Below are positions 52,716 through 62,298 of a stretch of DNA of 64,000 nucleotides, in pieces. Origin of the DNA: Maricaulis sp. (GTDB lineage: Bacteria > Pseudomonadota > Alphaproteobacteria > Caulobacterales > Maricaulaceae); NCBI RefSeq assembly GCF_015665295.1, contig NZ_JADFAJ010000001.1:215197-279196 (forward strand), given 5' to 3'. The first letter of the stretch is position 1. Every line of letters begins with the position of its first letter. The notes beneath the pieces are model-generated. The model searched no databases. It worked only from the letters and a program-made list of their open reading frames with translations, and was not told the origin of the DNA. A program made the translations under genes and the position numbers.

Positions 52716-54542
52716 CTAACCCGCCGCGCGCGAGGCTTTCTTGCGCTCGTGTTCCTTCAGGAAGGTCTTGCGGATGCGGATGGATTGCGGGGTCACTTCG
52801 ACGAGTTCGTCGTCATTGATGAATTCCAGCGCATATTCCAGGGTCAGCTTGATCGGCGTGGTCAGGACGATGTTTTCATCGGTGCCCGAGGCGCGCATGT
52901 TCGTCAGCTTCTTGCCCTTGGTCGGGTTCACGGTCATGTCGTCATCGCGCGAGTTCACGCCGATGATCATGCCCTCATAGACCTCGACCGCGTGACCGAC
53001 GAAGAGCTTGCCGCGTTCCTGCAGGTTGAACAGGGCGAAGCCGAGAACCTTGCCATCGATCATTGAGACCATGGCGCCATTGTGACGCTGGCCGATCTCG
53101 CCACCGGTCTTCGGCGCGTAGTGATCAAAGGTGTGGAACATCAGGCCGGTGCCCGAGGTCAGGGTGAGGAATTCCGAGCGGAAACCGATCAGGCCACGGG
53201 TCGGGATGACATAGTCGATCCGCACCCGGCCATGCCCGTCCGGCACCATGTTCTTCATGTCGGCCTTGCGCTGGCCGAGCTTTTCCATGACGCCGCCCTG
53301 ATCGGCCTCTTCGAGATCGACGGTAAGGCTTTCATAGGGTTCGCAGAGCTCGCCATCGATTTCCTTGATGACGACGCGCGGACGGCCCACGGCGAGTTCA
53401 AAGCCTTCGCGGCGCATGGTCTCGATCAGGATGGACAGGTGCAGCTCGCCACGTCCGGACACGGTGAACTTGTCCGGGTTGTCCTGTTGCTCGACCTTGA
53501 GCGCCACATTGTGGATCAGCTCGCGGTCGAGGCGTTCCTTGAGATTGCGCGAGGTCACGAACTTGCCTTCGCGGCCGGCGAACGGGCTGTCATTGACCTG
53601 GAAGGTCATCGACAGGGTCGGCTCGTCGACCGACAGGAGCGGCAGGGCCTCGACATGCTCGGGATCGCACAGCGTGTCGGAGATTTTCAGATTGTCGATG
53701 CCGGTGAAGGTGATGATGTCGCCGGCCTGGGCGCTGTCGCGTTCGACACGCTCGAGACCGTGGAAGCCGAAGATCTGCTGGACCTTGCCCTTCACTTCGC
53801 GGCCATCCGCCTTGGCGACGATGACCTGCTGATTGCGGGCCAGGCGGCCGCGGGTCACCCGGCCGATACCGATCACGCCGGTGAAGGAAGAGTAGTCCAG
53901 CGCCGAGACCTGCAGCTGCAGCGGGCCGTCGAAATCGACGCCCGGCGGCGGGGTGTGGGCGGTGATCATCTCGAACAGCGGTGTCATGTCGGTACCGATC
54001 ACGCCGGCCTCATTCGCGGCCCAGCCCTGCAGGGCGGAGGCGTAGACGACCGGGAAGTCGAGCTGGTCCTCATTGGCGCCGAGACGGTCGAACAGGTCAA
54101 AGGTCTGGTCGACAACCCAGTCCGGGCGGGCCGAAGGACGGTCCGCCTTGTTGATCACGACGATCGGCTTGAGGCCGCGGGCCAGCGCTTTCTTGGTCAC
54201 AAAGGAGGTCTGCGGCATCGGGCCGTCGACCGCATCGACCAGCAGCAGCACGCCATCGACCATGGACAGGACGCGCTCCACCTCGCCGCCGAAATCGGCG
54301 TGGCCGGGCGTATCAACGATATTGATGTTCCAGTCGCCCCAGGTGACCGCGGTATTCTTGGCCAGGATGGTGATGCCGCGTTCTTTTTCCAGATCGTTGG
54401 AATCCATCATGCGCTCGGACACATTGGCCCGCTCGCCGAGCGTTCCGGACTGTTGCAGCAGCTGGTCGACCAGCGTGGTCTTGCCGTGGTCAACATGGGC
54501 CACGATGGCGATATTGCGCAGCTTGTCGAGGGACGCGCTCAT
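52716..54542 (-). CDS. typA: Translational GTPase TypA/BipA
   Basis: The 608-residue ribosome-binding GTPase has G-domain motifs [14 protein letters not shown] (G1), ERGITI (G2), [15 protein letters not shown] (G3) and [10 protein letters not shown] (G4). It then has the EF-G-like domains and the TypA-specific C-terminal domain ([18 protein letters not shown]). It works in ribosome assembly and stress or cold adaptation. Length is as expected. A perfect palindrome lies just beyond the stop. Confidence 0.97.
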   Translation of the reverse strand: MSASLDKLRNIAIVAHVDHGKTTLVDQLLQQSGTLGERANVSERMMDSNDLEKERGITILAKNTAVTWGDWNINIVDTPGHADFGGEVERVLSMVDGVLLLVDAVDGPMPQTSFVTKKALARGLKPIVVINKADRPSARPDWVVDQTFDLFDRLGANEDQLDFPVVYASALQGWAANEAGVIGTDMTPLFEMITAHTPPPGVDFDGPLQLQVSALDYSSFTGVIGIGRVTRGRLARNQQVIVAKADGREVKGKVQQIFGFHGLERVERDSAQAGDIITFTGIDNLKISDTLCDPEHVEALPLLSVDEPTLSMTFQVNDSPFAGREGKFVTSRNLKERLDRELIHNVALKVEQQDNPDKFTVSGRGELHLSILIETMRREGFELAVGRPRVVIKEIDGELCEPYESLTVDLEEADQGGVMEKLGQRKADMKNMVPDGHGRVRIDYVIPTRGLIGFRSEFLTLTSGTGLMFHTFDHYAPKTGGEIGQRHNGAMVSMIDGKVLGFALFNLQERGKLFVGHAVEVYEGMIIGVNSRDDDMTVNPTKGKKLTNMRASGTDENIVLTTPIKLTLEYALEFINDDELVEVTPQSIRIRKTFLKEHERKKASRAAG

Positions 54543-54653
54543 GATGTCATTCCTGTCGTGAAAAGGCGCGCCCTCATACGCTGTGAGGGCGGAGCTGGCC
54601 AGTGCTTATTCCGTGCAGTGGCCGCGAGGGTTGGCGTGGACGCGCCTCGCCGG

Positions 54654-55904
54654 TCAGGGCGCGGCGGGTGGCTGTTCGGGGTCGCGGCCCGGCGCGCTGA
54701 CCGTTTGCGGCCGGGCCGGGCTGGGGACATAGCGACGCATTACCGGCGATGGCGCCAGCGGCTCGAGGAAGGCTCGCACAAGGTGCGAGCGCCGAAGCAG
54801 GCCGCGAATGCTGCTGATCACCAGAGACAGGACGAAGATGAAAATGAACAGGCGCCAGCCCCAGCGGGTCGCGATGCCCTTGATCTCGGCGAGATGACTG
54901 ACCGAGACGAAATACCATTCCGGTCCGGCAATCCGGCTGAAGGCGACCAGGAATTCGCTGCTCGGCGTGCCAACCACACCGCGCGGCCGCGGGTCGTCGC
55001 GCAACAGGGCCATGATCTCGACCGGATTGATACCGATCGCGCGGGCCTGCTGGATCGTCTGGCCGCGGGCGATGACATTGCCATCACGGTCAAAAACCAG
55101 ATTCACCCCGCCGGCCGGCGGCGCTTCCAGCGACGAGGCGAGATGCTCGGTCATGTCAATCGACGTGCCGAAGGCGCCCATCAGCTCGCCGTCGATACGG
55201 ATCGGCTTGCGGCAGGCCGTCGCCGATCGCTCACCGCCGTCATTGTAGACAAAGCGCGACAGGCGGGTGCATTGCATCAGGCTGTCGGGATTGGTCTCGA
55301 GGCTGAACAGGCGCGGATCTTCATCGGCCCGGAGATCGAAATCCGCCGGCGCCTCATAGCGATAGAAGGCCAGTCGGTCCTCGCGCTCGGGCGCAAAGAT
55401 CACCACGCGCCGGTCTGGCGTGAAATAATAGAGGCTGGAGAAATCCCCAAGATGCGCTTCGCCGAAGGCGCGCACGACATGGAAACCGGCCATATAGCGG
55501 CGTTGTTCCTCGACTGTCATGTTTTCGCCGTCACCCAGATAGGCGCCGATCCCGAACACATAGTCGGCCCCGGGCAGCGAACGACCGTCGAACAGGTCAG
55601 GATGGCTGCGCCGCGTTCCATCGCCAAAGGGCGGAAAAAGCGCATCGAACTCGTCGGCGATGTCCGTACCGTCGATCAGGGAATGGCGCCGCAGAAAGGC
55701 GGCCTCGGCAGCTTCGGTGAGGGTGCGCGCATCGTCGAACAGGGTCTGCTCGCGATCCGCCCGGACGCGGATATAGGATTGCAGCATTTCTGCCCGTGCC
55801 GTCGACAGGGACGACATCAGGATATTGTGCGCAGCCAGCCCGGAAATCCCGGCGAAAAACGCCGAGAGCAGGACATGGATGAAAATGATGATCGCCTGAC
55901 GCAC
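54654..55904 (-). CDS. Orphan membrane Cache-type sensor without output domain
   Basis: The 416-residue protein has TM1 (about 5-28), a large periplasmic region (about 30-335) with a double-Cache-like pattern (YVFGIGAYLGDGENM and GELMGAFGTSIDMTEHL), and TM2 (about 345-368). It ends in a short Pro-rich cytoplasmic tail. There is no kinase, GGDEF or methyl-accepting domain, so signalling must pass through a partner or the protein is a truncated receptor. The Cache call is from layout and moderate motif similarity. It is 111 bp upstream of typA on the same strand. Confidence 0.6.
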   Translation of the reverse strand: MRQAIIIFIHVLLSAFFAGISGLAAHNILMSSLSTARAEMLQSYIRVRADREQTLFDDARTLTEAAEAAFLRRHSLIDGTDIADEFDALFPPFGDGTRRSHPDLFDGRSLPGADYVFGIGAYLGDGENMTVEEQRRYMAGFHVVRAFGEAHLGDFSSLYYFTPDRRVVIFAPEREDRLAFYRYEAPADFDLRADEDPRLFSLETNPDSLMQCTRLSRFVYNDGGERSATACRKPIRIDGELMGAFGTSIDMTEHLASSLEAPPAGGVNLVFDRDGNVIARGQTIQQARAIGINPVEIMALLRDDPRPRGVVGTPSSEFLVAFSRIAGPEWYFVSVSHLAEIKGIATRWGWRLFIFIFVLSLVISSIRGLLRRSHLVRAFLEPLAPSPVMRRYVPSPARPQTVSAPGRDPEQPPAAP

Positions 55905-55985
55905 CGAGTACCGCCTTATGTGATTCGTTCTGTTACACCGAAAAACACTAATTTCCGGTGATAATTGATGATCCGAATCTCTTGT

Positions 55986-56555
55986 CTAGCGGTCTTCTTC
56001 CGGCACGGAATTGGCGAGGCGTCTCACAAGGGAACAGAACGCGCCCTGCTCGCCATCATCCATCATCCGGTTGGCGGCGAGCGGCACGGCCTCTACGGCC
56101 TGGCGGAGCCCCGCGTAGACCGTTTTGCCCTTGCTGGTCAGATACAAGTGGCTGACCCTGCCATCCGCCTGGGAGGCGCGCCGCACAAGGAGTCCGGCCT
56201 CGAGCAGGGCCTTGGTGGCCCGCGAGACAATACCCTTGTCCATCGGCGTCACCGTGACAACCTCGGCGGCCGTGCGTCCCGGTGCCTCGGCGATGGCCGC
56301 CAGCACTCGCCATTGCGACAGGTTGAGGCCGGCCTCGCGCTTCACAATGGCCGCGGTCAGGCGGGCGATCCGGTCGGCGAGCACCGTGACCTGGTATGGC
56401 CAGTAGTCATTGAGGCGAATCGGCTCGAAACCGGTCCCGGCCCCGACCGCAGCCCCGACCACAGCATCGGATGCGACCGCCTCAGGATCGAGTCGCTCCG
56501 TGACGGATTCAGACTGGGCGGAGGCGCCGAAGGCATGGGTATTCATCTGGGTCAT
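55986..56555 (-). CDS. MarR-family regulator, probably controlling hpd
   Basis: The roughly 189-residue regulator has the winged-helix core LNLSQWRVLAAIAEAPGRTAAEVVT (about 92-116), then MDKGIVSRATKALLEAGLLVRR as recognition helix and wing. The N-terminal extension of about 50 residues is unusually long. The ATG at 56555 or 56546 fits. It is divergent from hpd across a 141-bp gap that contains a palindromic operator (56568-56583). The ligand is probably a tyrosine catabolite such as homogentisate or 4-hydroxyphenylpyruvate, by position. Confidence 0.85.
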   Translation of the reverse strand: MTQMNTHAFGASAQSESVTERLDPEAVASDAVVGAAVGAGTGFEPIRLNDYWPYQVTVLADRIARLTAAIVKREAGLNLSQWRVLAAIAEAPGRTAAEVVTVTPMDKGIVSRATKALLEAGLLVRRASQADGRVSHLYLTSKGKTVYAGLRQAVEAVPLAANRMMDDGEQGAFCSLVRRLANSVPEEDR

Positions 56556-56567
56556 GCAAATAATAGT

Positions 56568-56583
56568 AGTTGCAATCACAACT
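56568..56583. promoter_or_regulatory. Palindromic operator between marR and hpd
   Basis: AGTTG (56568-56572) and CAACT (56579-56583) flank CAATCA, 13 bp upstream of the marR start. It lies in an AT-rich stretch that probably contains both promoters. A MarR dimer site is the natural reading. Confidence 0.5.
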
Positions 56584-56696
56584 TGACGCAATAGCAACCA
56601 GTAAGGTAATCAAGGACCAAGTTGAACACAGCACGCCGCCGCCCGGATCTCCGGAGCGGCCCGAAGGCGTCGCCCCGACAATCCTGGAGACAAGAC

Positions 56697-57776
56697 ATGG
56701 CTGACCTGTTCGAAAATCCGATGGGACTTTGCGGTTTCGAGTTCGTGGAATTCACGGCGCCTGAGCGCGGCATCATCGAGCCGATCTTCACCGCGATGGG
56801 CTTCACCCATATCGCCAATCACCGCTCCAAGGATGTCGAGCTGTGGCGCCAGGGCGGGATCAATTTCCTGATCAATTACGAGCCGGAGACCCAAGCCTCC
56901 TTCTTCGCCAAAGAGCATGGCCCGTCAGCCTGCGGAATGGGTTTCCGCGTCAAGGATGCGGCCCTGGCCTATGAAGAGGCCCTGGAGCGCGGTGCCGAGC
57001 CGGTCCTGACCGAGCCGGGCATTTCCGAACTCGTCATCCCGGCAGTGAAGGGGATTGGCGGCGCCTCGGTCTATCTCATCGACCGTTTCGAGGACGGCAA
57101 GTCGATCTACGACATCGATTTCAACTATCTTGACGGCGTCGACATCCATCCAGAGGGTTGCGGCTTCAACGTGATCGATCACCTGACCCACAATGTTTAC
57201 AAGGGCCGGATGGACTATTGGGCCAAGTATTACGAGGACCTCTTCAACTTCCGCGAAATCCGCTATTTCGACATCAAGGGCGAGTATACCGGCCTGGTGT
57301 CGCGCGCCATGACGGCGCCGGACGGCCTGATCCGCATCCCGCTGAATGAAGAGAAGTCCGATGCGGTCGGCCAGATCGAGGAATATCTGCGCGAATACAA
57401 GGGTGAAGGCATCCAGCACATCGCGTTCTCCTGCGACAATCTCATCGAGTGCTGGGACCGCCTGAAGAAGGCCGGCACCCAATTCATGACCGCGCCGCCG
57501 GAAACCTATTACGACATGCTTGAGGACCGTCTGCCGGGCCATGGCGAGCCGACCGAGGAATTCAAGAAACGCGGAATCCTGCTCGACGGGACGACCGAAG
57601 GCGGCCAGCCGCGTCTCCTGCTGCAGATCTTCTCTGAGAAAGCCATCGGACCGATCTTCTTCGAATTCATCCAGCGCAAGGAAGACGAGGGCTTCGGCGA
57701 GGGCAATTTCAAGGCCCTGTTCGAATCGATCGAGCGCGACCAGATCAAGCGCGGCGTCATCCAGGCTGCCGAATAG
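56697..57776 (+). CDS. hpd: 4-hydroxyphenylpyruvate dioxygenase
   Basis: The 359-residue Fe(II) enzyme converts 4-hydroxyphenylpyruvate to homogentisate, the second step of tyrosine degradation. The N-terminal VOC domain is structural; the C-terminal one is catalytic. Iron ligands are His in [10 protein letters not shown], His in GIQHIAFSC and Glu in FFEFIQRK, all present. The [17 protein letters not shown] ending is the family signature. ATG 56697 has TGGAGA seven bases upstream. It forms an operon with the VOC gene nine bases later. Confidence 0.97.
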   Translation: MADLFENPMGLCGFEFVEFTAPERGIIEPIFTAMGFTHIANHRSKDVELWRQGGINFLINYEPETQASFFAKEHGPSACGMGFRVKDAALAYEEALERGAEPVLTEPGISELVIPAVKGIGGASVYLIDRFEDGKSIYDIDFNYLDGVDIHPEGCGFNVIDHLTHNVYKGRMDYWAKYYEDLFNFREIRYFDIKGEYTGLVSRAMTAPDGLIRIPLNEEKSDAVGQIEEYLREYKGEGIQHIAFSCDNLIECWDRLKKAGTQFMTAPPETYYDMLEDRLPGHGEPTEEFKKRGILLDGTTEGGQPRLLLQIFSEKAIGPIFFEFIQRKEDEGFGEGNFKALFESIERDQIKRGVIQAAE

Positions 57777-57785
57777 GAGGACCCG

Positions 57786-58319
57786 ATGTCCGTCAATCTC
57801 AAGCGCATCCACCACGTCGCCTATCGCTGCAAGGACGCCAAGGAGACGGTCGAGTTCTACCAGCGCGTCATGGGCATGGATTTCAAACTCGCCATTGCCG
57901 AGAATGAAGTCCCCTCGACCAAGGCACCGGACCCGTACATGCACGTCTTCCTGGACGCCGGCATGGGCAATGTTCTGGCCTTTTTCGAACTGCCCAACTC
58001 GCCGGAAATGGGCCGCGACGGCAATACGCCGGAATGGGTCCAGCACATCGCCTTTGAAGTCGAGGACATGGACGCCCTGAATGCCGCGAAGGCGCACATC
58101 GAAGCGGAAGGCCTGGACGTGCTCGGCCCGGTCAATCACGGCATATTCAAGTCAATCTACTTCTTCGACCCGAACGGCCACCGACTGGAACTCGCCGCCA
58201 ATACCGGCACCGAAGAACAGATGGACGAACTCAGACGCGTCGCCCCGGCGATGATCGAGGAATGGAGCCAGACCAAGCGGGCCCCCAAGCACGCCGCCTG
58301 GTTGCACGAACAGGATTAG
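57786..58319 (+). CDS. VOC-superfamily (glyoxalase-like) protein
   Basis: The 177-residue protein has one VOC domain (about 5-135): IHHVAYRCKDAKETVEFYQRVMG at the start and FFDPNGHRLELAA at the end. Metal ligands are His10 and Glu in RLELA, with His in VQHIAFEVED. The C-terminal tail (EEWSQTKRAPKHAAWLHEQD) is seen in proteins next to hpd. It is likely an accessory enzyme in aromatic amino acid breakdown; the reaction is unknown. It shares a transcript with hpd, nine bases apart. Confidence 0.85.
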   Translation: MSVNLKRIHHVAYRCKDAKETVEFYQRVMGMDFKLAIAENEVPSTKAPDPYMHVFLDAGMGNVLAFFELPNSPEMGRDGNTPEWVQHIAFEVEDMDALNAAKAHIEAEGLDVLGPVNHGIFKSIYFFDPNGHRLELAANTGTEEQMDELRRVAPAMIEEWSQTKRAPKHAAWLHEQD

Positions 58320-58331
58320 GGCCCGGACCTC

Positions 58332-58366
58332 TCCTCTATCCTCTATCCTCTATCCTCTATCCTCCC
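58332..58366. repeat. 7-bp microsatellite, four copies plus partial
   Basis: tcctcta repeats four times from 58332 to 58359, followed by the start of a fifth. It lies between the VOC gene stop and its terminator. Confidence 0.9.
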
Positions 58367-58376
58367 CCCAACCCTC

Positions 58377-58408
58377 ACGTCCCGACCCTTGTCGGGACGT
58401 TTTCTTTT
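58377..58408 (+). terminator. Rho-independent terminator of the hpd operon
   Basis: ACGTCCCGAC (58377-58386) pairs perfectly with GTCGGGACGT (58391-58400) around CCTT, followed by a T-rich run. Confidence 0.88.
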
Positions 58409-58730
58409 GTCCGGGAAGGCCGAGTCCTGTTCCTGACCGCCTTTCCAGTTCGCGTCTTCGCGGCAGGATACGGCGCAAGCGCATGGGGACAGGGCAATTG
58501 GTGGTTCCGCCCGCCGATGACCTTCGCGGGGATCTTGCCGGTCGGCGTGCGGGTCAGCCTTGTCTCCGCAGCCCTGCTGCGAAACCCTGAAATCCTGCCG
58601 CACCGCGCCTGATCGAGCCCCCTGTCGGACCCGGACAGGTTCGACAAGGACCGCCCCCCCTGCCATCCCCCTTTCACCCTTCGCGGTTTTACTGAAGAGT
58701 GACGCATGGCCGGCTGGGGAGACGGCGAAA

Positions 58731-59165
58731 ATGTCTGATTTCGAACTGGCTTTGCTGTTCTCGGAATATCTCAACACGGCCAATTTCATCTTTTCCAACT
58801 TCATGGCGCTGGTCTTTGCCATGCTGACCGCGTCCTTCTTCCTGGCCCACAGGATGGAGCGCTGGGTCGCGGTTCTCTTTCTCGTGCTCTACTCGATCGG
58901 CGCGGTGATGACCGGGGCCGGCGTGCTCTTTGCCTTCACCGACTTTGCCGCCCTCGGCGTACACATCCACCAGACCGCCAGCCAGTCTGCCGACCTGGCC
59001 TGGCTGGGCCCGGCCGGACCCGGCGGAGCCGGCATGGGCCTCATGCCGGTGATGATCTCCACGCTCCTGGTCATGACCTATTTCGGCTCACTGGGCTTTT
59101 TCCTGGTCGTCCGCCGCAGACGCATGGACCGTCCCGACGCCGGGCCGGACGAGGCCACACCATGA
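58731..59165 (+). CDS. Small membrane protein, first gene of the DUF6090-type operon
   Basis: The 144-residue protein has three or four TM helices (about 18-40, 45-70, 98-122), with a Gly/Ala-rich loop LGPAGPGGAGMGLM before the last. No family is recognised. GGGGAG precedes ATG 58731 by about nine bases. Its stop overlaps the next start as ATGA (59162-59165), the first of seven such junctions in a row. It is likely a membrane partner of the single-TM proteins that follow. Confidence 0.75.
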   Translation: MSDFELALLFSEYLNTANFIFSNFMALVFAMLTASFFLAHRMERWVAVLFLVLYSIGAVMTGAGVLFAFTDFAALGVHIHQTASQSADLAWLGPAGPGGAGMGLMPVMISTLLVMTYFGSLGFFLVVRRRRMDRPDAGPDEATP

Positions 59166-59917
59166 TCCTTGCTCGTATCACCCGTGCGCTGAAAGACCAG
59201 AACTGGTTCGCGGTCGCGCTGGAATTCATCATTGTCATCGCCGGTGTCGTGATCGGCTTTCAGGTCACGGCGTGGAATGACGGACGGTCCGAGCGCGTTA
59301 TCATCGCCGGCCAGCTGCGCGAGGTCCGCGAGGACATTCGGGCGGACCTGATCGCGCTGGAGGAAACCCGTCAGGCAAGCCTCTGGCGCATGCGCGCGGC
59401 GGAATACCTGCTGCTGAGTATCGAAAATGAGGGCGAGTTGCGCAGGATTCCTGCCGTGCCTTGGGGCGATGGTCTCGACCGCTCCATCCTGCCCGTCGTC
59501 AGTGAGGCCGATCACTCAAGCCTTCTCGCCCGCGTCAATCTTATCCGCGGCGTCACCGGGCGAAGCACCGGGTACGACTCCCTCGTCAATTCGGGCAATA
59601 TCCGCCTGATCGAAACCGATGCGCTACGCACCACCATCCAGCGTTATTACGCGGGCTATGAGGATTTCGAGAGCAATCTTTCCATCTTCCGCGATATTCG
59701 CGCCGCCGCCATTCCCATTCTCTATCGCCATGGCTTCTCCTTGTTTTCAGAACAGGACCTCGCCTCGGTGATCGAGGCAGCAGAAAATGACCCCGCCTTT
59801 ATCGCCTATCTGCGAACCGGCCGGGAGCTTGGCCTGGGCCAGATCGGCGGCGTGCTCGAGCGCGAAGCGGAAGCGCGCGCCCTCCTCGCCCTCGTCGATG
59901 CGGAGCTTGCACCATGA
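59162..59917 (+). CDS. DUF6090-type single-TM protein, paralogue 1
   Basis: 251 residues. The N-terminus is near-identical in all paralogues: a short basic segment (MILARITRALKDQN) and one TM helix (about 16-37, FAVALEFIIVIAGVVIGFQV) ending in TAWN. A periplasmic helical domain follows, with the motif YDSLVNSGNIRLIETDALR (about residues 139-157), the most conserved part of the family, and YYAGYEDF. DUF6090-like proteins are known from Bacteroidetes and Alphaproteobacteria, without a function. The stop overlaps paralogue 2 as ATGA. Confidence 0.75.
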   Translation: MILARITRALKDQNWFAVALEFIIVIAGVVIGFQVTAWNDGRSERVIIAGQLREVREDIRADLIALEETRQASLWRMRAAEYLLLSIENEGELRRIPAVPWGDGLDRSILPVVSEADHSSLLARVNLIRGVTGRSTGYDSLVNSGNIRLIETDALRTTIQRYYAGYEDFESNLSIFRDIRAAAIPILYRHGFSLFSEQDLASVIEAAENDPAFIAYLRTGRELGLGQIGGVLEREAEARALLALVDAELAP

Positions 59918-60669
59918 TCCTCGCCCGCATCACCGAGGCCCTCCGCGCGCAGAACTGGTTCGCCGTGGCCATCGAATTCGTCATCGTGATCGCCGGCGTG
60001 GTCATCGGTTTCCAGATCACGGCCTGGAATGGCGAGCGCGACGACCGCCGGCGTGAAGCCGCCTATGTGCTCGAAATCCGCGAGGATGTGCGGACCGAAC
60101 TCGCGGAAATCCGGCAATCTCTCGAATCCGCTCGAATGAGGATTGCGAGCGTCAATGCGATTCTGGAAGCGGCGCTCGGGGAAGAGCCCCGATGGACAGT
60201 GTACGACGCGCCCGGCATGCCCGCGATGGAACCGGTTGTCCTGCCCGAAGGGATCGGTGACGACGCGCTAATCCTGTCGGCGGCCTATATGAGAACGATT
60301 GATCCGGTGCACGGCGCCTGGGACATGATGATGTCGACCGGCGACGTCTCGGTTATGACCGACGCAGATCTGGTCAGGCAGATCCAATCCTATCGCGCGC
60401 GTCTGACGAGCGTTGTCGATCTTGAACAGTTCATTCGCACCTTCATGCCGGGCATAGACGCCGAGCGTCGCGCGGCCGGATTGGGGCTTGGCCAAACCAT
60501 GCCGCTGGATCAGCTCTCCGAGTTGATCCGGACGCGTCCCGAACTGGCCGCCGGATTGCGGACGACACGCAACTTCGCCTTCGTCCAGGTCGATGACCTT
60601 CAATCGCTCGAGGCCGAAGCCCTTTCGCTGGTCGATTCGCTCCAGGTCCGGGCCGGAGACGCTCCATGA
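59914..60669 (+). CDS. DUF6090-type single-TM protein, paralogue 2
   Basis: 251 residues with the family N-terminus (MILARITEALRAQN, TM about 16-37, ending ITAWNGER). A helical region follows, with AYVLEIREDVRTELAEIRQS, and the later motif WDMMMSTGDVSVMTDADLV, a diverged form of the LVSxGxIxLI signature. The first 60 bases are more similar to paralogue 3 than to the others, suggesting recent duplication or gene conversion at the 5' end. ATGA overlaps exist at both ends. Confidence 0.75.
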   Translation: MILARITEALRAQNWFAVAIEFVIVIAGVVIGFQITAWNGERDDRRREAAYVLEIREDVRTELAEIRQSLESARMRIASVNAILEAALGEEPRWTVYDAPGMPAMEPVVLPEGIGDDALILSAAYMRTIDPVHGAWDMMMSTGDVSVMTDADLVRQIQSYRARLTSVVDLEQFIRTFMPGIDAERRAAGLGLGQTMPLDQLSELIRTRPELAAGLRTTRNFAFVQVDDLQSLEAEALSLVDSLQVRAGDAP

Positions 60670-61445
60670 TCCTCGCCCGCATCACCCAGGCCCTGCGCGA
60701 CCAGAACTGGCTCGCCGTCACCATCGAGTTCGTCATTATCATCGCCGGCGTGGTGATCGGCTTTCAGGTCACGGCCTGGAATGGCGAACGGGAAGCGCGT
60801 GCCCGAGCTGATATCCTGACCGCCCGCCTGATCGAGGATTTGCAGGCCGAGCAATGGCGTGTCATCGGCGTCACTACTTATTACGAACAGGTGGCCGATA
60901 ATGCCGAGCGCGCGCTCGCCACGCTTGAGGGCCGGCGCGAAACCAATGACCGGACCCTGATCGTCGAGGCCTTCCGGGCCACGCAGATCTTCAGCTTCCC
61001 TGTCATTCGCACGACCTATGAAGAGCTGGTCTCGACCGGAACGATCGACCTGATCGAAGACGAGGCCCTGATTGCCGCTGCGGTGGAATACTATGAGACC
61101 GGTCTGGAAGACCTCAGTCTTCAGAACCGCAGCCGGCACTACCGATGGGCCTTTTTCTCGATCGCGGACCGGGGTCTTTACGACGCCCTCGCCGACACTT
61201 GCGCGGAACCGCGGACGATGACGATTGGCGACTATGAAGCCCTGCCCAACATTCTCGAATTTCCGTGCGAGATCGACGGTCATGATGCGGCGTTCGCGGA
61301 GATGGCGCAGCGACTGCGTGCCAGTGATACGATCCTGCCCCTGCTGCGTCAGCGCCTGATCGAAACCTCCGTCGAGAGCCGTTCGCAAGTTTACTGGCTG
61401 AGACTGTTCGAACGGATCCTGCCGCCCGTGGAGACAACGCCATGA
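60666..61445 (+). CDS. DUF6090-type single-TM protein, paralogue 3
   Basis: 259 residues with the family N-terminus (MILARITQALRDQN, TM about 16-37, VTAWNGER). It has the canonical motif TYEELVSTGTIDLIEDEAL (about residues 118-136) followed by VEYYETGLEDL. The C-terminal domain has two cysteines (DTCAEP, FPCEID) not found in the others, perhaps forming a disulfide. ATGA overlaps exist at both ends. Confidence 0.75.
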   Translation: MILARITQALRDQNWLAVTIEFVIIIAGVVIGFQVTAWNGEREARARADILTARLIEDLQAEQWRVIGVTTYYEQVADNAERALATLEGRRETNDRTLIVEAFRATQIFSFPVIRTTYEELVSTGTIDLIEDEALIAAAVEYYETGLEDLSLQNRSRHYRWAFFSIADRGLYDALADTCAEPRTMTIGDYEALPNILEFPCEIDGHDAAFAEMAQRLRASDTILPLLRQRLIETSVESRSQVYWLRLFERILPPVETTP

Positions 61446-62182
61446 TCCTAGCCCGCCTCTCCCGCGCCGTCCGCGAGCAGAACTGGTTCGCGGTCGCGAT
61501 CGAATTCGTCATCGTCATTGCCGGTGTCGTGATCGGTTTCCAGGTCACGGCGTGGAATGCGGAGCGTGCCGAAGTCCAGCGGGAAGCGGCCTATCTCAGG
61601 CAGCTGGAGGTCGAACTGACCACCATTGTCGAGGAACTCGAAGAGGGCGAGCAGGAGGCGGCCGCCTATTTCAGATGGGTCATGCTCTTCCTGGAAGGCG
61701 TGCGGACCGGCGATCCGGAGATGGCGCAGGAGGGCTCCTGGGGTCTCAACGCCATCACCGAGGTGGTGTGGGTCAATATGGAACCCGCCGCTTTGACCGA
61801 GCTGATCAGTGGCGGCGAGCTCGGCCTGATCCGCAATCGCGAACTGCGCACATCCCTGGCCTCCATTCCCGCCCTGGAAAACGATTCCCGGTCCCGGAGC
61901 GATCAGATGGCGGGTCGGCTGGCGCCGGTCGCGGGCGAGATTTCCCGCCATTTCCAGGCGCGGCTTGAAAACCTGGCCGACGCCGCCAACCCGAATTACA
62001 CGACCGAGACCCTGCAATTCGACTTCGAAACAGTCGCGCAGGACGAGCAACTCCTCAGCCGGATCAATTACGCCGCGCTCCAGAACCGGTTCCAGATCAC
62101 CCACCTGATGCGCCGGGGCGATCAGTTTGAAGCGATCCGCGACCAGATACGGGCGGAAATCGACGCGCGAGGGCTGCAATGA
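61442..62182 (+). CDS. DUF6090-type single-TM protein, paralogue 4
   Basis: 246 residues with the family N-terminus (MILARLSRAVREQN, TM about 16-37, VTAWNAER). The signature is ALTELISGGELGLIRNREL (about residues 118-136). The segment QLEVELTTIVEELEEGEQE suggests a coiled coil next to the membrane. Its stop overlaps, as ATGA, the start of a 39-codon remnant that begins MILTRAL. Confidence 0.75.
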   Translation: MILARLSRAVREQNWFAVAIEFVIVIAGVVIGFQVTAWNAERAEVQREAAYLRQLEVELTTIVEELEEGEQEAAAYFRWVMLFLEGVRTGDPEMAQEGSWGLNAITEVVWVNMEPAALTELISGGELGLIRNRELRTSLASIPALENDSRSRSDQMAGRLAPVAGEISRHFQARLENLADAANPNYTTETLQFDFETVAQDEQLLSRINYAALQNRFQITHLMRRGDQFEAIRDQIRAEIDARGLQ

Positions 62183-62298
62183 TTCTCACCCGCGCCCTCA
62201 CGGCGGCCCGGCAAACCGGTCGGACGCGGCCTTGCCAATCCGTGGATGGTAGAGACGGCCCGGTTCACGTAAGACTGTCCCCAGGGGGAAGATCATGA
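62179..62298 (+). pseudogene. 39-codon remnant of a DUF6090-type gene
   Basis: The ORF starts ATGATTCTCACCCGCGCC, which is the family start MILTRAL, then loses similarity (AARQTGRTRPC...). It overlaps the previous stop and the following DUF3500 start by ATGA at each end (62179-62182 and 62295-62298). It is probably a truncated gene that still couples translation along the message. Confidence 0.55.

Larger units (their letters stand above)
58320..58730. other. Gene-free gap with short tandem repeat and terminator
   Basis: 411 bp. It contains four copies of the 7-mer tcctcta (58332-58359), then the terminator 58377-58408. The remaining 58409-58730 is GC-rich with no supported ORF. The purine-rich GGGGAGA before 58731 is the next gene's ribosome binding site. 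Confidence 0.7.

Noticed and set aside
53082..55961. A 959-codon open frame on the plus strand opposite typA and the Cache sensor
   Set aside because: It is antisense to strongly conserved typA, lacks family motifs, and is explained by GC-rich codon bias leaving the opposite frame open.
58409..58730. Possible enzyme fragment (minus-strand LTRTPTGKIPAKVIG)
   Set aside because: It resembles the end of an acyl-CoA ligase by one short string only; no further motif is found in any frame.
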